Of a stretch of 64,000 nucleotides of DNA, positions 9,497 through 18,382 are shown one piece after another. The notes beneath the pieces were generated by a model. The model saw nothing but the letters and a program-made list of their open reading frames with translations. It was not told the DNA's origin and ran no database searches. Position 1 is the stretch's first letter; each line of letters begins with the position of its first letter. This DNA is from Rheinheimera sp. EpRS3 (GTDB taxonomy: Bacteria; Pseudomonadota; Gammaproteobacteria; Enterobacterales; Alteromonadaceae), in NCBI RefSeq assembly GCF_001513785.1, contig NZ_LNQS01000009.1, positions 310,001 to 374,000 of the forward strand. The letters are read 5' to 3'. The translations under genes and the position numbers were made by a program.

Positions 9497-10552
9497 TTAA
9501 ACCACGCCATATTCTTCACCCAGTACCGGTGGCATGGCATTGTCTACTTCGTCATTAATGGCATCCAGAGTTTTTTCTGCTTCATCAAGTGAGCTGACTT
9601 CAGCGACATGAAACAGCGCTTCTCCTTCGTTTACCAGCGGCAGGTTGTTACGGCCAATGACAATGCCGTCAAAGCTGGCCGGCACCGCCACTTCAAAATC
9701 CGAGTAGGGTGAATAGATATGCGCCAGCACATCGCCGGTTTTTACTGTTTGGCCCAGGCCCACATAGTAGCGTGCTATGCCGTCGTGCTCGGCCCGCACC
9801 CAACTGCTTTTTTTAGAAAATAACGATTTGGTGGTCGGCTTTTTCCGCATCGCCCTGAGCATACCCAAATCGGTCATCACATTTAAAATACCGCGCACGC
9901 CGACATTGATCGATTGCTCGTCAAAGCGCAGCGCTTCACCGGCTTCATAGAGCAAAAGCGGAATGCCTAAATTATTGGCCGTGCCACGCATAGTGCCGTC
10001 ACGGCTGGCAGCTTTAATAATAATGGGCGCGTTAAACACTTCAGCCATGCGCAGCGCCACTTTGTCTTTGGCGCTGGCGCGCACCTGTGGCAGGTTAGAA
10101 CGGTGAATAGCGCCGGTGTGCAGGTCAATGGCATGAGTGCAGTTTTTTAATATTTTATCGGTAAACTGAAATGCCATCCGGCTGCCGAGTGAGCCTTTCT
10201 CGCTACCTGGAAAGCTGCGGTTTAAATCGCGCCGATCGGGTAAATAGCGTGACTGCTGCACAAAGCCATAGGTGTTTACTATCGGCACTATAATAAGCGT
10301 ACCTTTAAGCTGATTCAGTCGCGGCAGTTTTAGCAAGCGGCGGCATATTTCCACGCCGTTAATTTCATCACCGTGCAGTGCCGCGGTTACCAGTAATACC
10401 GGGCCGTCTTTGCGGCCGTGGATCACATGAGCACCAATGTTTAGCTCGGTGTGGGTATACAGCTTGCCAAAGGGGATATCCACTACAGCGCGGCTGCCCG
10501 GTGGAATATTACTGTTACCCAGTATAAAAGGTGCTCTTGTGCCGTTTTGCAT
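9497..10552 (-). CDS. Succinylglutamate desuccinylase/aspartoacylase family zinc hydrolase linked to RimK
   Basis: A zinc-dependent amide hydrolase of the AstE/aspartoacylase (M14-like) fold, 351 residues. The zinc ligands are visible: H60 and E63 in ALHGDEING and H145 in AIDLHTGAIH. The substrate-binding signature RDLNRSFPG is at about 108-116. The C-terminal ~90 residues look like a lipoyl/barrel-type domain (ARYYVGLGQTVKTGDVLAHIY) common to this subfamily. Its ATG shares one base with the TAA stop of rimK (TAATG), so the two are translationally coupled. Context suggests that it removes or trims residues added by the RimK-type ligase, but this is inference; the substrate is not known. Confidence 0.85.
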   Translation of the reverse strand: MQNGTRAPFILGNSNIPPGSRAVVDIPFGKLYTHTELNIGAHVIHGRKDGPVLLVTAALHGDEINGVEICRRLLKLPRLNQLKGTLIIVPIVNTYGFVQQSRYLPDRRDLNRSFPGSEKGSLGSRMAFQFTDKILKNCTHAIDLHTGAIHRSNLPQVRASAKDKVALRMAEVFNAPIIIKAASRDGTMRGTANNLGIPLLLYEAGEALRFDEQSINVGVRGILNVMTDLGMLRAMRKKPTTKSLFSKKSSWVRAEHDGIARYYVGLGQTVKTGDVLAHIYSPYSDFEVAVPASFDGIVIGRNNLPLVNEGEALFHVAEVSSLDEAEKTLDAINDEVDNAMPPVLGEEYGVV

Positions 10553-11469
10553 TAGCCGGTTCCTTTGGTGTTAAGTTTGCGCCTGGTTTTATGGCTGGCC
10601 ACTTTTTGCTCCAAAAAAGCAATACTGATATCAGCAATATCTTTGCTGGTAGCCGCTTCAATACCTTCAAGCCCCGGCGAGCTGTTTACTTCCATCACTA
10701 CCGGACCATGGTTAGAGCGCAGTAAATCTACGCCGGCGACATTTAAACCCATGGTTTTCGCTGCCCGAATGGCTGTGCTGCGCTCTTCTTTGCTTAGCCG
10801 TATGGCCGAGGCTGTGCCGCCGCGGTGCAGGTTTGAGCGAAACTCACCGGCTTTAGCCTGGCGTTTCATTGCGGCGACTACTTTATTACCGACAACAAAG
10901 CAGCGAATATCGGCGCCATTGGCTTCGCGGATATATTCCTGCACCAGTATATTGGCATTTAAGCCCATAAAAGCTTCTATTACGCTCTCTGCCGCGGTGC
11001 GGGTTTCAGCCAGCACCACGCCAATGCCCTGAGTACCTTCAAGCAGTTTGATCACTAAAGGTGCGCCACCTACCATTTCGATAAGGTCGGGAATATCGCC
11101 CGGTTTATCGGCAAAACCGGTAACCGGCAGGCCGATACCCTGACGCGCTAATAACTGCAGGCTACGCAGTTTGTCGCGGGCGCGGCTGATGGCAACAGAT
11201 TCATTTAAACTGTATACACCCATCATTTCAAACTGGCGCAGTACGGCCGTGCCGTAAAACGTAATAGAGGCACCAATACGCGGGATCACGGCGTCAAAGT
11301 CTTCCAACACCTGGCCTTTATGGTGAATAGAAGAGTTGGTGCGGTTAACGTTCATATAGCAGGTAAGCGGATCGATTACCTGCACCTGATGGCCACGGTT
11401 TGTTGCTGCTTCTACCAGACGTTTGGTGGAATACAGTTCAGCATTGCGCGATAAAATCGCAATTTTCAT
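10552..11469 (-). CDS. rimK: RimK family ATP-grasp ligase (ribosomal protein S6-glutamate ligase)
   Basis: An ATP-grasp enzyme that adds glutamate residues to the C-terminus of ribosomal protein S6 in E. coli. The 305-residue length matches RimK. Visible are the N-terminal [18 protein letters not shown], the ATP-binding loop in [14 protein letters not shown], and the metal-binding [21 protein letters not shown] near residues 250-270. GGAGAGCG precedes the ATG. The overlapping downstream gene encodes a zinc deacylase, a pairing different from the rimA-rimB-rimK operon of Pseudomonas. Whether the acceptor is S6 or another protein cannot be read from sequence. Confidence 0.9.
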   Translation of the reverse strand: MKIAILSRNAELYSTKRLVEAATNRGHQVQVIDPLTCYMNVNRTNSSIHHKGQVLEDFDAVIPRIGASITFYGTAVLRQFEMMGVYSLNESVAISRARDKLRSLQLLARQGIGLPVTGFADKPGDIPDLIEMVGGAPLVIKLLEGTQGIGVVLAETRTAAESVIEAFMGLNANILVQEYIREANGADIRCFVVGNKVVAAMKRQAKAGEFRSNLHRGGTASAIRLSKEERSTAIRAAKTMGLNVAGVDLLRSNHGPVVMEVNSSPGLEGIEAATSKDIADISIAFLEQKVASHKTRRKLNTKGTG

Positions 11470-11603
11470 GCGCTCTCCAATAAGAGGTAAGATCAGTCGC
11501 TATTGTAAAAGTGTCTGCGCCTTCAGGCAGCAACAATACTGCTGTTTGGGCAAAATAATTCTGTTGCTTTTCTGCTTTAGTGCAGCGCTCCTACTCAGCC
11601 TGT

Positions 11604-12953
11604 CTAGGAGAGCAAAAACAGTGAGCCTAAACCGAGAAAGGCGAAAAAGCCGATCACATCAGTTACCGTGGTCAGTATTACTGAGCCTGACAAGGCCGGA
11701 TCGATATCCAGTTTTTCCAGCCAGATAGGGATTAGCACACCGGAAATAGCCGCAATAACGATATTGATCACTATCGCCATACCGATAATGCCGCCGATAA
11801 TCCAGTCACCAAACCACAAATAAGTAATAGCGGCTATCACCAGTGCCCACAGTACACCGTTAATGGCGCCGACCCCCAGCTCTTTACGCAGCAATGTCAT
11901 ATAGGTTTTCGGCGTAATTTGTTCCAGTGCCAGGCCGCGGATAATCAGTGTCAGTGTCTGGCTGCCGGCAATACCGCCCATGCTGGCTACTATCGGCATT
12001 AAAACCGCCAATGCTACCACCTGCTGTAAGGTGGCCTCAAACAGGCCTATGGTCCAGGCTGCTAAAAACGCGGTTAGCAGGTTTATACCCAGCCAGAGCG
12101 CGCGGCGCTTGGCGCTGTCAAAAATGGGCGCGAATAAGTCTTCTTCTTCGTCTAAACCGGCGGTGTGCATAAACTGGCTTTCCAGGCTGCGGCGCACGTT
12201 TTCCAACGCTTCACCGATAGATAAGCGGCCAAGCAATTTGCCTTCGTCGTCAATAACCGCCAGCGCAGTATAGCCAGAGCGTGAAACAATATCTGAGCCC
12301 TGATCCAGCTCCATTTCGCCTTCCACTATCGGCGCTTCGTTATCAATAACGGTTTCAATCGGTAAGTGGCTGCCAAGGCCGAGTAACTGAGTGGCATGTA
12401 CCAGGCCGGCGTAGCGGCCGGTGCGGTCTACCACAAACAGTGCGTCGTGGTATTCGGCGTCTTCTGCCAACTGGCGAAACAGCCTGATAGCATCGCGTAC
12501 TTTGGCATTTTTATTGATGATCAGCATATCGTGATCAGCATAACGGCCACACTGATCTTCATCATAGGCCAGTGCAGTATCCAGCCAGCGGCGCTGGCTT
12601 TCATCAAGGCGTGAGCAGGCGTAGTCGTAAATCCGCTGCGGCAGCTCATCAAGCAGCTCAATCAGATCATCAACTTCCATGCCCTCAACCAGGCTGCGTA
12701 GCTGCGCTTCATCTAACTGTTTAAAAATATTGTCGCGGGCGTCTACCCGCATATAGGTCAGTGCTGCTATCTGATCATCCGGGTGCAGGCTCAGCCAGGT
12801 GCTTACCCGCTGCTCTACCGGCATGGCTTCCAGCGCAATAGCAATTTCTTCCGGTTCCAGCTGGCTTAGCTTTCCGGTCAGTTGTTCCGCTTCATCTTCG
12901 TTAAAGCTGTCGCGTACTATTTCTTCAATATCCAGCGGTTGGTTTTCAGCCAT
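11604..12953 (-). CDS. mgtE: Magnesium transporter MgtE
   Basis: An inner-membrane Mg2+ channel/transporter gated by cytosolic magnesium. The 449-residue protein has the family order. First comes an N-terminal alpha-superhelical domain rich in acidic residues (about 1-130). A tandem CBS pair follows (about 130-250, with YHDALFVVDRTGRYAGLVHA and GYTALAVIDDEGKLLGRL). The C-terminus is a five-helix membrane domain (about 285-449) with the conserved RLSIGEALENVRRSLES plug-helix region before it and MPIVASMGGIAGSQTLTL inside. GGGAG precedes the ATG. It sits next to a CorA-type transporter on the same strand, 26 bp apart, so the two may be co-transcribed. Confidence 0.95.
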   Translation of the reverse strand: MAENQPLDIEEIVRDSFNEDEAEQLTGKLSQLEPEEIAIALEAMPVEQRVSTWLSLHPDDQIAALTYMRVDARDNIFKQLDEAQLRSLVEGMEVDDLIELLDELPQRIYDYACSRLDESQRRWLDTALAYDEDQCGRYADHDMLIINKNAKVRDAIRLFRQLAEDAEYHDALFVVDRTGRYAGLVHATQLLGLGSHLPIETVIDNEAPIVEGEMELDQGSDIVSRSGYTALAVIDDEGKLLGRLSIGEALENVRRSLESQFMHTAGLDEEEDLFAPIFDSAKRRALWLGINLLTAFLAAWTIGLFEATLQQVVALAVLMPIVASMGGIAGSQTLTLIIRGLALEQITPKTYMTLLRKELGVGAINGVLWALVIAAITYLWFGDWIIGGIIGMAIVINIVIAAISGVLIPIWLEKLDIDPALSGSVILTTVTDVIGFFAFLGLGSLFLLS

Positions 12954-12979
12954 TTACAACTCCCTAGCCTGTGGTGGTG

Positions 12980-13942
12980 TTACCACCAGCCGCGTATTTT
13001 AAACCATGTCAGCCCTGCGACGCCGCCTATTGCCATAGCAATCAGCACAATAAAATAGCCATCCATCATTTGCAGCTCCGGCATATTGATAAAGTTCATG
13101 CCGTATATGCCAGCAATAAATGTCAGAGGGATGAAAATAGTGCTGACAATGGTTAATACTTTCATCCGTTCGTTAATCTGGTGCGAGGTGGTAGATAAAT
13201 AACCTTCCACCAGATCGCTGAGCTGATCGTAGTACATATCCGTCATACTGTGCAGCCGCTCAAATTTTTCGTAAAAGTCGCGAATATCCGCGCTGTTAAA
13301 ATGACGCAGCAACGGGTTTTGTTCTTCATACATAGCGTCGGAAAAAATGTCTTTCTGATAGGCCAGGTTACGATTAATTTTGCGCAGCACCGAGCGGTAC
13401 CGCATTATGCGCGCCATATGCTCATCATTGCCACGGTGCAGCATAACATCTTCCAAGTCGCTCTGTTCATCTTCAAAGTTAATCAGTTTTTCCAGATAAC
13501 TGGCCGACACGGCTAACGTGAGCTGCTTTACCCAATCGGCAATAGTGGCGTTGGTGCCGCTGCTAAGTTGTGGTTCAAGTTGCTTTAGCAACTGCGGATT
13601 GTGGCAGTGGATACGGCTTATTAATACTTGCTTTGAATACAATAAGTTAACCTGAGCACTGCCGCTGTATTCGCTAAAGTCAGTATCGGCATAACCACGC
13701 ATAATCAGTAAGGTAAAGTCGGTTTGCGCTTCCAGTTTAGGCGGATGACGCTCCCGGCTGAAATCTTCGGCCAGGGTGGGGCCTATGGCAAAGCGCTGCA
13801 TAATTTGCAGCTGTTCTTCCTGGCTGGCGTTGTTCAGGTTTATCCATAATCGGGCTTCAGCCGGTAAATTTGTCGGTAGCTGGGCTAAGGTGCATTCACG
13901 CCAGTTGTTGGTTTCAGGTTCAAAATAGCTAAGTAAAATCAT
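12980..13942 (-). CDS. CorA family divalent-cation transporter (CorA/ZntB-like)
   Basis: A 320-residue member of the CorA metal-ion transporter family, which forms pentameric channels for Mg2+, Co2+ or, in ZntB, Zn2+. The large cytoplasmic domain comes first. Two C-terminal helices follow, the first ending in the defining YGMNF motif (near residue 285) and the second spanning GYFIVLIAMAIGGVAGLTWF. The loop after GMN contains NMPELQ, resembling the E-rich loop of Mg2+ transporters, but I cannot assign the metal. GGAGAAAC precedes the ATG. Position directly upstream of mgtE suggests a shared role in divalent-metal homeostasis. Confidence 0.88.
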   Translation of the reverse strand: MILLSYFEPETNNWRECTLAQLPTNLPAEARLWINLNNASQEEQLQIMQRFAIGPTLAEDFSRERHPPKLEAQTDFTLLIMRGYADTDFSEYSGSAQVNLLYSKQVLISRIHCHNPQLLKQLEPQLSSGTNATIADWVKQLTLAVSASYLEKLINFEDEQSDLEDVMLHRGNDEHMARIMRYRSVLRKINRNLAYQKDIFSDAMYEEQNPLLRHFNSADIRDFYEKFERLHSMTDMYYDQLSDLVEGYLSTTSHQINERMKVLTIVSTIFIPLTFIAGIYGMNFINMPELQMMDGYFIVLIAMAIGGVAGLTWFKIRGWW

Positions 13943-14093
13943 ACTGTTTCTCCGGCGGTAGCGCTTTTGTTACAGCATACTCATAAAAGCCTGTTGCGGG
14001 CAAATGAACTAAGGCGGGTAAAGCTAATCGGTAGAGGGCGTGTTTCTTACGGTGGTTGGCAGTGGTGGGCGTCATAGCAGCAAATAAAGCGAG

Positions 14094-14112
14094 TATAATA
14101 CGAATCATTCCC
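14094..14112 (+). promoter_or_regulatory. Possible Fur box upstream of the FTR1 gene
   Basis: The 19-bp site TATAATACGAATCATTCCC matches the Fur consensus GATAATGATAATCATTATC at 13 of 19 positions, including the full AATCATT half. It ends 20 bp before the start codon of an iron permease gene, where Fur repression would make sense. This is a by-eye match only. Confidence 0.4.
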
Positions 14113-14132
14113 TTTAAGCTTTTGGTTGTACC

Positions 14133-16010
14133 ATGAAAAAACTGCTGTTGTTGTGTTTATTACTTGTTACCTTGCCTGGCCAGGCGTCTGACAAGCTGAT
14201 CCAATTAATTGAATATATTGGCGCCGATTACAAAGAGGCTGTACAGCAAGGGCAGGTAGTAAACGCCGCCGAGTTTGCTGAAATGCAGGAATTTGCCAGC
14301 CTGATCCCGGCCCAGTTACCGCCGGAGCAACATGAGTTACAACAACAGGCCGTTTTGCTGCAACAGCTGGTGGCTGCACATGCCGATGAAGCTGACATTC
14401 AGCAATTAACCGCTGCTATGCGTAAAGCGGTTATTGCTACCATGCCCGCCATTGCACTGCCACAGCAAGCGCCGGACCGCGCTCGTGGCCAGGCACTGTA
14501 TCAGCAAAACTGTGCGGCTTGTCACGGTGATAGCGGCCACGGCGATGGCCCGGCAGGTACAGCACTGGACCCGGCGCCAACTGATTTTCATGACACTGAG
14601 CGTTATAACGCCCGCAGTTTATTCGGCCTGTTTAACACTATTAGCCTGGGCGTGGCCGATACCGGTATGGTGGCTTTTTCGCATCTGGATGAGCAAAGCC
14701 GCTGGGATCTGGCATTTTATGTAGGTGCTCTTGCCAGCAAGGCTCAAATAGGTGCCAGCGAAGCCAAACCGGCTAAAGCCGTGCCGTCGGTACTTGTCAG
14801 CAAAACTGCAATTGGGCACTTGTTAACCGCTACCCCGCACGATGTTGCACAGCAATACACAGAGCATGGTGGCGCGTTAATGGCATTATTTCGCCAGCAT
14901 CCAGAGCAGTTTTTTAATGCTGCCGAAGCATCGCCGTTGCAGATAGCCCACGACAAGCTGGATTTACTACCAGCACTTTTACAACAGCAGCACTATACAC
15001 AGGCTTACGATCTGGCTGTATCGGCATATCTCGATGGTTTTGAACTGGCAGAAAACAATCTGGCCGCGGTAGACAGCACGCTAAAAGACCAGATTGAACA
15101 GCGTATGCTGCAGCTACGCCAGTTAATTAAACAGCAGGCTGCAACTACGGTACTACAGGCGGAGATCAGCGAAATACAGCAGCAATTGCAACAAGCACAG
15201 CAGGCACTGGATGAAACCGAATTAGCGCCGGTTAATGTATTTTTACTGGCTCTGCTTATTTTGCTGCGCGAAGGGCTGGAGGCCTTGCTGGTTGTAGCGG
15301 CCATATACAGCGTGGCAGTAAAAACACAACAGCCACGGTTAAAGCGCTCAGTACATGTTGGTTGGGTGGCGGCGCTGGCGTTGGGGGCTGTAACCTGGGT
15401 GGTAGCCAGTTTTGTTATCACTATATCCGGCGCTTCGCGTGAGCTTACCGAAGGTTATACCGCGTTAACTGCTGCAGCTATTCTGTTTTATATGGGGTTT
15501 TGGATGCACAGCAAAACATCTGCAGCGCAGTGGCAGCAGTTTATTGGCCAGCAGGTAAATAAAGCGCTTAAATCCGGTGCTTACTTTGGCCTTGGGCTGG
15601 TGGTGTTTTTAGCGGTTTACCGCGAAGTATTTGAAACAATTTTGTTTTATCAGTCCTTGTGGCTACAGGGCGGGGCGGTGCACCAATCCAGTTTTATCGC
15701 CGGTATTGTAGCGGCGTTAGTGGCGCTGTCAGTATTGGGTGTCGCCATGTTTAAATTTGCGCTGAAGCTGCCATTAAAAACCTTCTTTGGCAGTACCGCC
15801 GTGCTGATGATCGTGCTTGCTGTGGTGATGGTGGGCAAAGGTGTTGTTGCCTTACAGGAGGCCGGCACTATGCCAATAAGCCCGCTTCAACTGCCCACGG
15901 TAAGCTGGTTGGGTATTTACCCTACTGTGCAGGGCCTGGCGGCGCAGTTGCTGTTGCTGGTAGCGGCTGTTGCACTGTTTGTATACCAGCAGCGCAAGCA
16001 CAAAATATAG
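14133..16010 (+). CDS. Cytochrome c-FTR1 family iron permease fusion
   Basis: An iron transport protein joining a periplasmic cytochrome c domain to an FTR1-type permease. The 625-residue product has a signal peptide (first ~18 residues) and a heme-binding CAACH (C127, C130, H131) followed by GDSGHGDGPAG. A periplasmic helical region carries DGFE at about 301-304, and coiled segments fill about 315-365. The C-terminus has seven or so membrane helices. The Fe3+-binding motifs REGLE (R379-E383) and YREVFET (near residue 500) are both present, so the permease looks functional. The cytochrome presumably oxidises or relays electrons for Fe2+ uptake, as inferred for similar fusions. It stands alone with a possible Fur box upstream and a long hairpin downstream. 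Confidence 0.9.
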   Translation: MKKLLLLCLLLVTLPGQASDKLIQLIEYIGADYKEAVQQGQVVNAAEFAEMQEFASLIPAQLPPEQHELQQQAVLLQQLVAAHADEADIQQLTAAMRKAVIATMPAIALPQQAPDRARGQALYQQNCAACHGDSGHGDGPAGTALDPAPTDFHDTERYNARSLFGLFNTISLGVADTGMVAFSHLDEQSRWDLAFYVGALASKAQIGASEAKPAKAVPSVLVSKTAIGHLLTATPHDVAQQYTEHGGALMALFRQHPEQFFNAAEASPLQIAHDKLDLLPALLQQQHYTQAYDLAVSAYLDGFELAENNLAAVDSTLKDQIEQRMLQLRQLIKQQAATTVLQAEISEIQQQLQQAQQALDETELAPVNVFLLALLILLREGLEALLVVAAIYSVAVKTQQPRLKRSVHVGWVAALALGAVTWVVASFVITISGASRELTEGYTALTAAAILFYMGFWMHSKTSAAQWQQFIGQQVNKALKSGAYFGLGLVVFLAVYREVFETILFYQSLWLQGGAVHQSSFIAGIVAALVALSVLGVAMFKFALKLPLKTFFGSTAVLMIVLAVVMVGKGVVALQEAGTMPISPLQLPTVSWLGIYPTVQGLAAQLLLLVAAVALFVYQQRKHKI

Positions 16011-16032
16011 CCATAACGTTACCCAAGCGTAC

Positions 16033-16100
16033 ACGGCGCAGTAATTAACCGGATAAAGCATTTTATTTACAGTGCTTTAACGGTTAAACTGCGCCGTTTT
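16033..16100 (+). terminator. Long interrupted hairpin downstream of the FTR1 gene
   Basis: Left arm 16033-16060 and right arm 16073-16097 pair in three perfect blocks (ACGGCGCAGT/ACTGCGCCGT, TTAACCG/CGGTTAA, TAAAGCA/TGCTTTA), separated by one to two unpaired bases and closed by a 12-base loop. TTTT follows at 16097-16100. It can act as a terminator, but the stem is unusually long for one. Confidence 0.7.
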
Positions 16101-16128
16101 GTCGTTTGAGTAAAGTAATAGGAATGCC

Positions 16129-18372
16129 ATGAAGTACCTCGCCAGCGCCTTCGCTTGCTGTGTTTTATCAGCCTGCTCTTTTGTTGATACTGATGTTGAA
16201 TTTAAACCTGAACGCGGCGAAGAGCGCAGCTATCAGGTATACAGCACGGCAAAAATAACGCTGGATACCGGCCGGCGTACTGAAACACTTAATACAACTT
16301 CGCACCAACTGCTACGTTATAAAGTTATCGATACCGGCCCAGAAAGCAGGTTTGAAGTGCTTGTGGATTATATGCAAATACGCGACGGCCAGGGCGGCGG
16401 TGTCAGTAGTGTCGAGCCGGCTGAGCGCAACCCTGAAATGCACGCCATTTTTTCGCAAGGGTTTGAGTTTACAGCTAATTTAAACAGTGGCAGCGTAACC
16501 GACTTTAGCGCACTGAATAAGCCGGTGTGGCAGGCGTTGCTGGCTGAGCGCGGTGCAGAGCTGGAGCAGGAAATGAAAAAGCTGTTTGGCTCAGCGGCTT
16601 TTATCAGCAAAATACCGGCAAGCGTCGGGGCCACCGTGCAGCTGCCGGCCTATCAGGGCCAGGCCGATGCTAGCCTGACTGTGCTGCAGGTAACCGACAC
16701 GCATTTGTTGGCCAAAGTAGAAAGTGAGCAGGAAGATGGCAAATTTTATGGCCAGATGCTGCTGGAGCGTGAGCGTGGCTGGTTAGTGCAGTTAGCTCTG
16801 ATAGTAGAGGCCCCGTTTGAACGCTATGGTTACAACGGCACGGTGCGCAGCAACGTGGTGATGTTTGAACAACAGCGTCAGCTGGGTGATATAACCCGAC
16901 GTTTTGAATTTGAACATGACTTTTCTGCCTTTGAGTATGAAGCCCAACCGGTGCTGGTGGTGGATGAAGCCAATACCACCTTGACGCAGCAAGAAGTATT
17001 TCCGTTTGATACCGGTTACTTCTTTCAAAACGATCACCTGCTTAATGTCGTGTATCAGCATGACTTTTCGGGTGTCTTGCCGGAAGGTGAATTTAGCTTA
17101 ACCGATATAACGGCACACAATGCCAGGGGCGAAGTCGTGCCGTTGGAACTTAGTGCGGTGCACACTTATAGCTACGCGGATCAGGATGGTTTTTATAAAT
17201 CCGGCCGTCAGAACCTGCTGGTTGGCTGGAATGCACCGGATAAGCTGCTGGAGCAGGTAACGGAGTTTAGCTCCACCGCACATTATACGGCTGCCAAACT
17301 GGTGCCACTTAGCCTGACACCGGATCCTGGCCAAACAGTAACGGCGCAATATGAAGATTTACAGCTGGAATTAACACCGCTGGCGGACCAGCCATTGAGT
17401 TATCAGCTGAAGATCCGCAATAGTAAGAAGCACTGGCTGCACCGGCGATACGACGGCGCCGAAGGCGCTATGGTGCAGTATTTACAGCCGCAAAGCGAAG
17501 CGCCGGACTGGCTAAACGGGCAAGAGAAAAATATGCTGGCACTGGCATCGTCGCTGCGCTATGAGCACATTGTGCAGTTTACCTTTCAGCAATTGCCACC
17601 CAGCCTGACTTTCTATGTTAATGCTGTATCTGCCGACGCTGGCTTTACTAAAAAGCTAAAGTTTATTCCGGTTGCACAATATGAGGCTGATCTAACCTAT
17701 CCGCCGTCGCAGGAATATCCGCTGTATAACGAAGATATGTTTGACGGCTTCTATGATGAATTTAATGCGTCTGCCCCCGCAGAGGCCGATCCCGCCTTGC
17801 TTGAGCCACAAAGGGTAAACAAATATGGTTTAAGCCTGCAGCTTAGTGCAGAGCAAGCTGCTGTTTGTACGTTAAATATCAGCGATGCGCCTGATGTTAA
17901 TGGCCATAAACTGCAGTGGACTCAGATAAAAACCAGTAATAACCTCAGTGGCGCGCCCGATAAACATGCGCGCTATCAGCTTAGTAGCGCCGATGGCATC
18001 CGCCGCAACTTTTATGGCATCAAAGTAAGCAGCAGTTTAACCTGCGCCGGCACGCCACAGTGGCAAACACTAGCCTATCAGCCAGAGCAAAGCTGGCTTA
18101 TTGATATCAGCCAACTGCCCGATGTTGATACCAGTCAAAGCGTGGCAGATTTTGTGCAGCGTTACCGCTTTTTAAATGCACAAGGCCTGCCGCTGGCGCC
18201 ACTGGCCACTGACAACAGTAATGGTGATTTTTACCAGCGTCCGTTGCAGCAGGTGTTACACAACGAACGCTGGTTTGCTGTACATGGCCGCACTGTGAGC
18301 ATTAAGCATCTGACAACCAGCGGTGAGCCGGTTAATAAACAGTGGCATACACAGTTCCCGGCTTTACCTTAA
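16129..18372 (+). CDS. Large lipoprotein of unknown function
   Basis: I do not recognise this 747-residue protein. It has a short lipoprotein signal with lipobox LSAC (lipidation at C16), so it should sit on the periplasmic face of the inner or outer membrane. The body is rich in beta-strand patterns and aromatic residues, with repeated short motifs ending in polar turns and no catalytic signature that I can identify. Two widely separated Cys-containing segments (VCTLNISDAP and SSSLTCAGT) in the last quarter could form a disulfide in an Ig-like C-terminal domain. The stop lies 10 bp before the next ATG, with AAGGAG between, so it is co-transcribed with the YwqK/MORN-repeat gene. Confidence 0.7.
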   Translation: MKYLASAFACCVLSACSFVDTDVEFKPERGEERSYQVYSTAKITLDTGRRTETLNTTSHQLLRYKVIDTGPESRFEVLVDYMQIRDGQGGGVSSVEPAERNPEMHAIFSQGFEFTANLNSGSVTDFSALNKPVWQALLAERGAELEQEMKKLFGSAAFISKIPASVGATVQLPAYQGQADASLTVLQVTDTHLLAKVESEQEDGKFYGQMLLERERGWLVQLALIVEAPFERYGYNGTVRSNVVMFEQQRQLGDITRRFEFEHDFSAFEYEAQPVLVVDEANTTLTQQEVFPFDTGYFFQNDHLLNVVYQHDFSGVLPEGEFSLTDITAHNARGEVVPLELSAVHTYSYADQDGFYKSGRQNLLVGWNAPDKLLEQVTEFSSTAHYTAAKLVPLSLTPDPGQTVTAQYEDLQLELTPLADQPLSYQLKIRNSKKHWLHRRYDGAEGAMVQYLQPQSEAPDWLNGQEKNMLALASSLRYEHIVQFTFQQLPPSLTFYVNAVSADAGFTKKLKFIPVAQYEADLTYPPSQEYPLYNEDMFDGFYDEFNASAPAEADPALLEPQRVNKYGLSLQLSAEQAAVCTLNISDAPDVNGHKLQWTQIKTSNNLSGAPDKHARYQLSSADGIRRNFYGIKVSSSLTCAGTPQWQTLAYQPEQSWLIDISQLPDVDTSQSVADFVQRYRFLNAQGLPLAPLATDNSNGDFYQRPLQQVLHNERWFAVHGRTVSIKHLTTSGEPVNKQWHTQFPALP

Positions 18373-18382
18373 GGAGCGCAAC

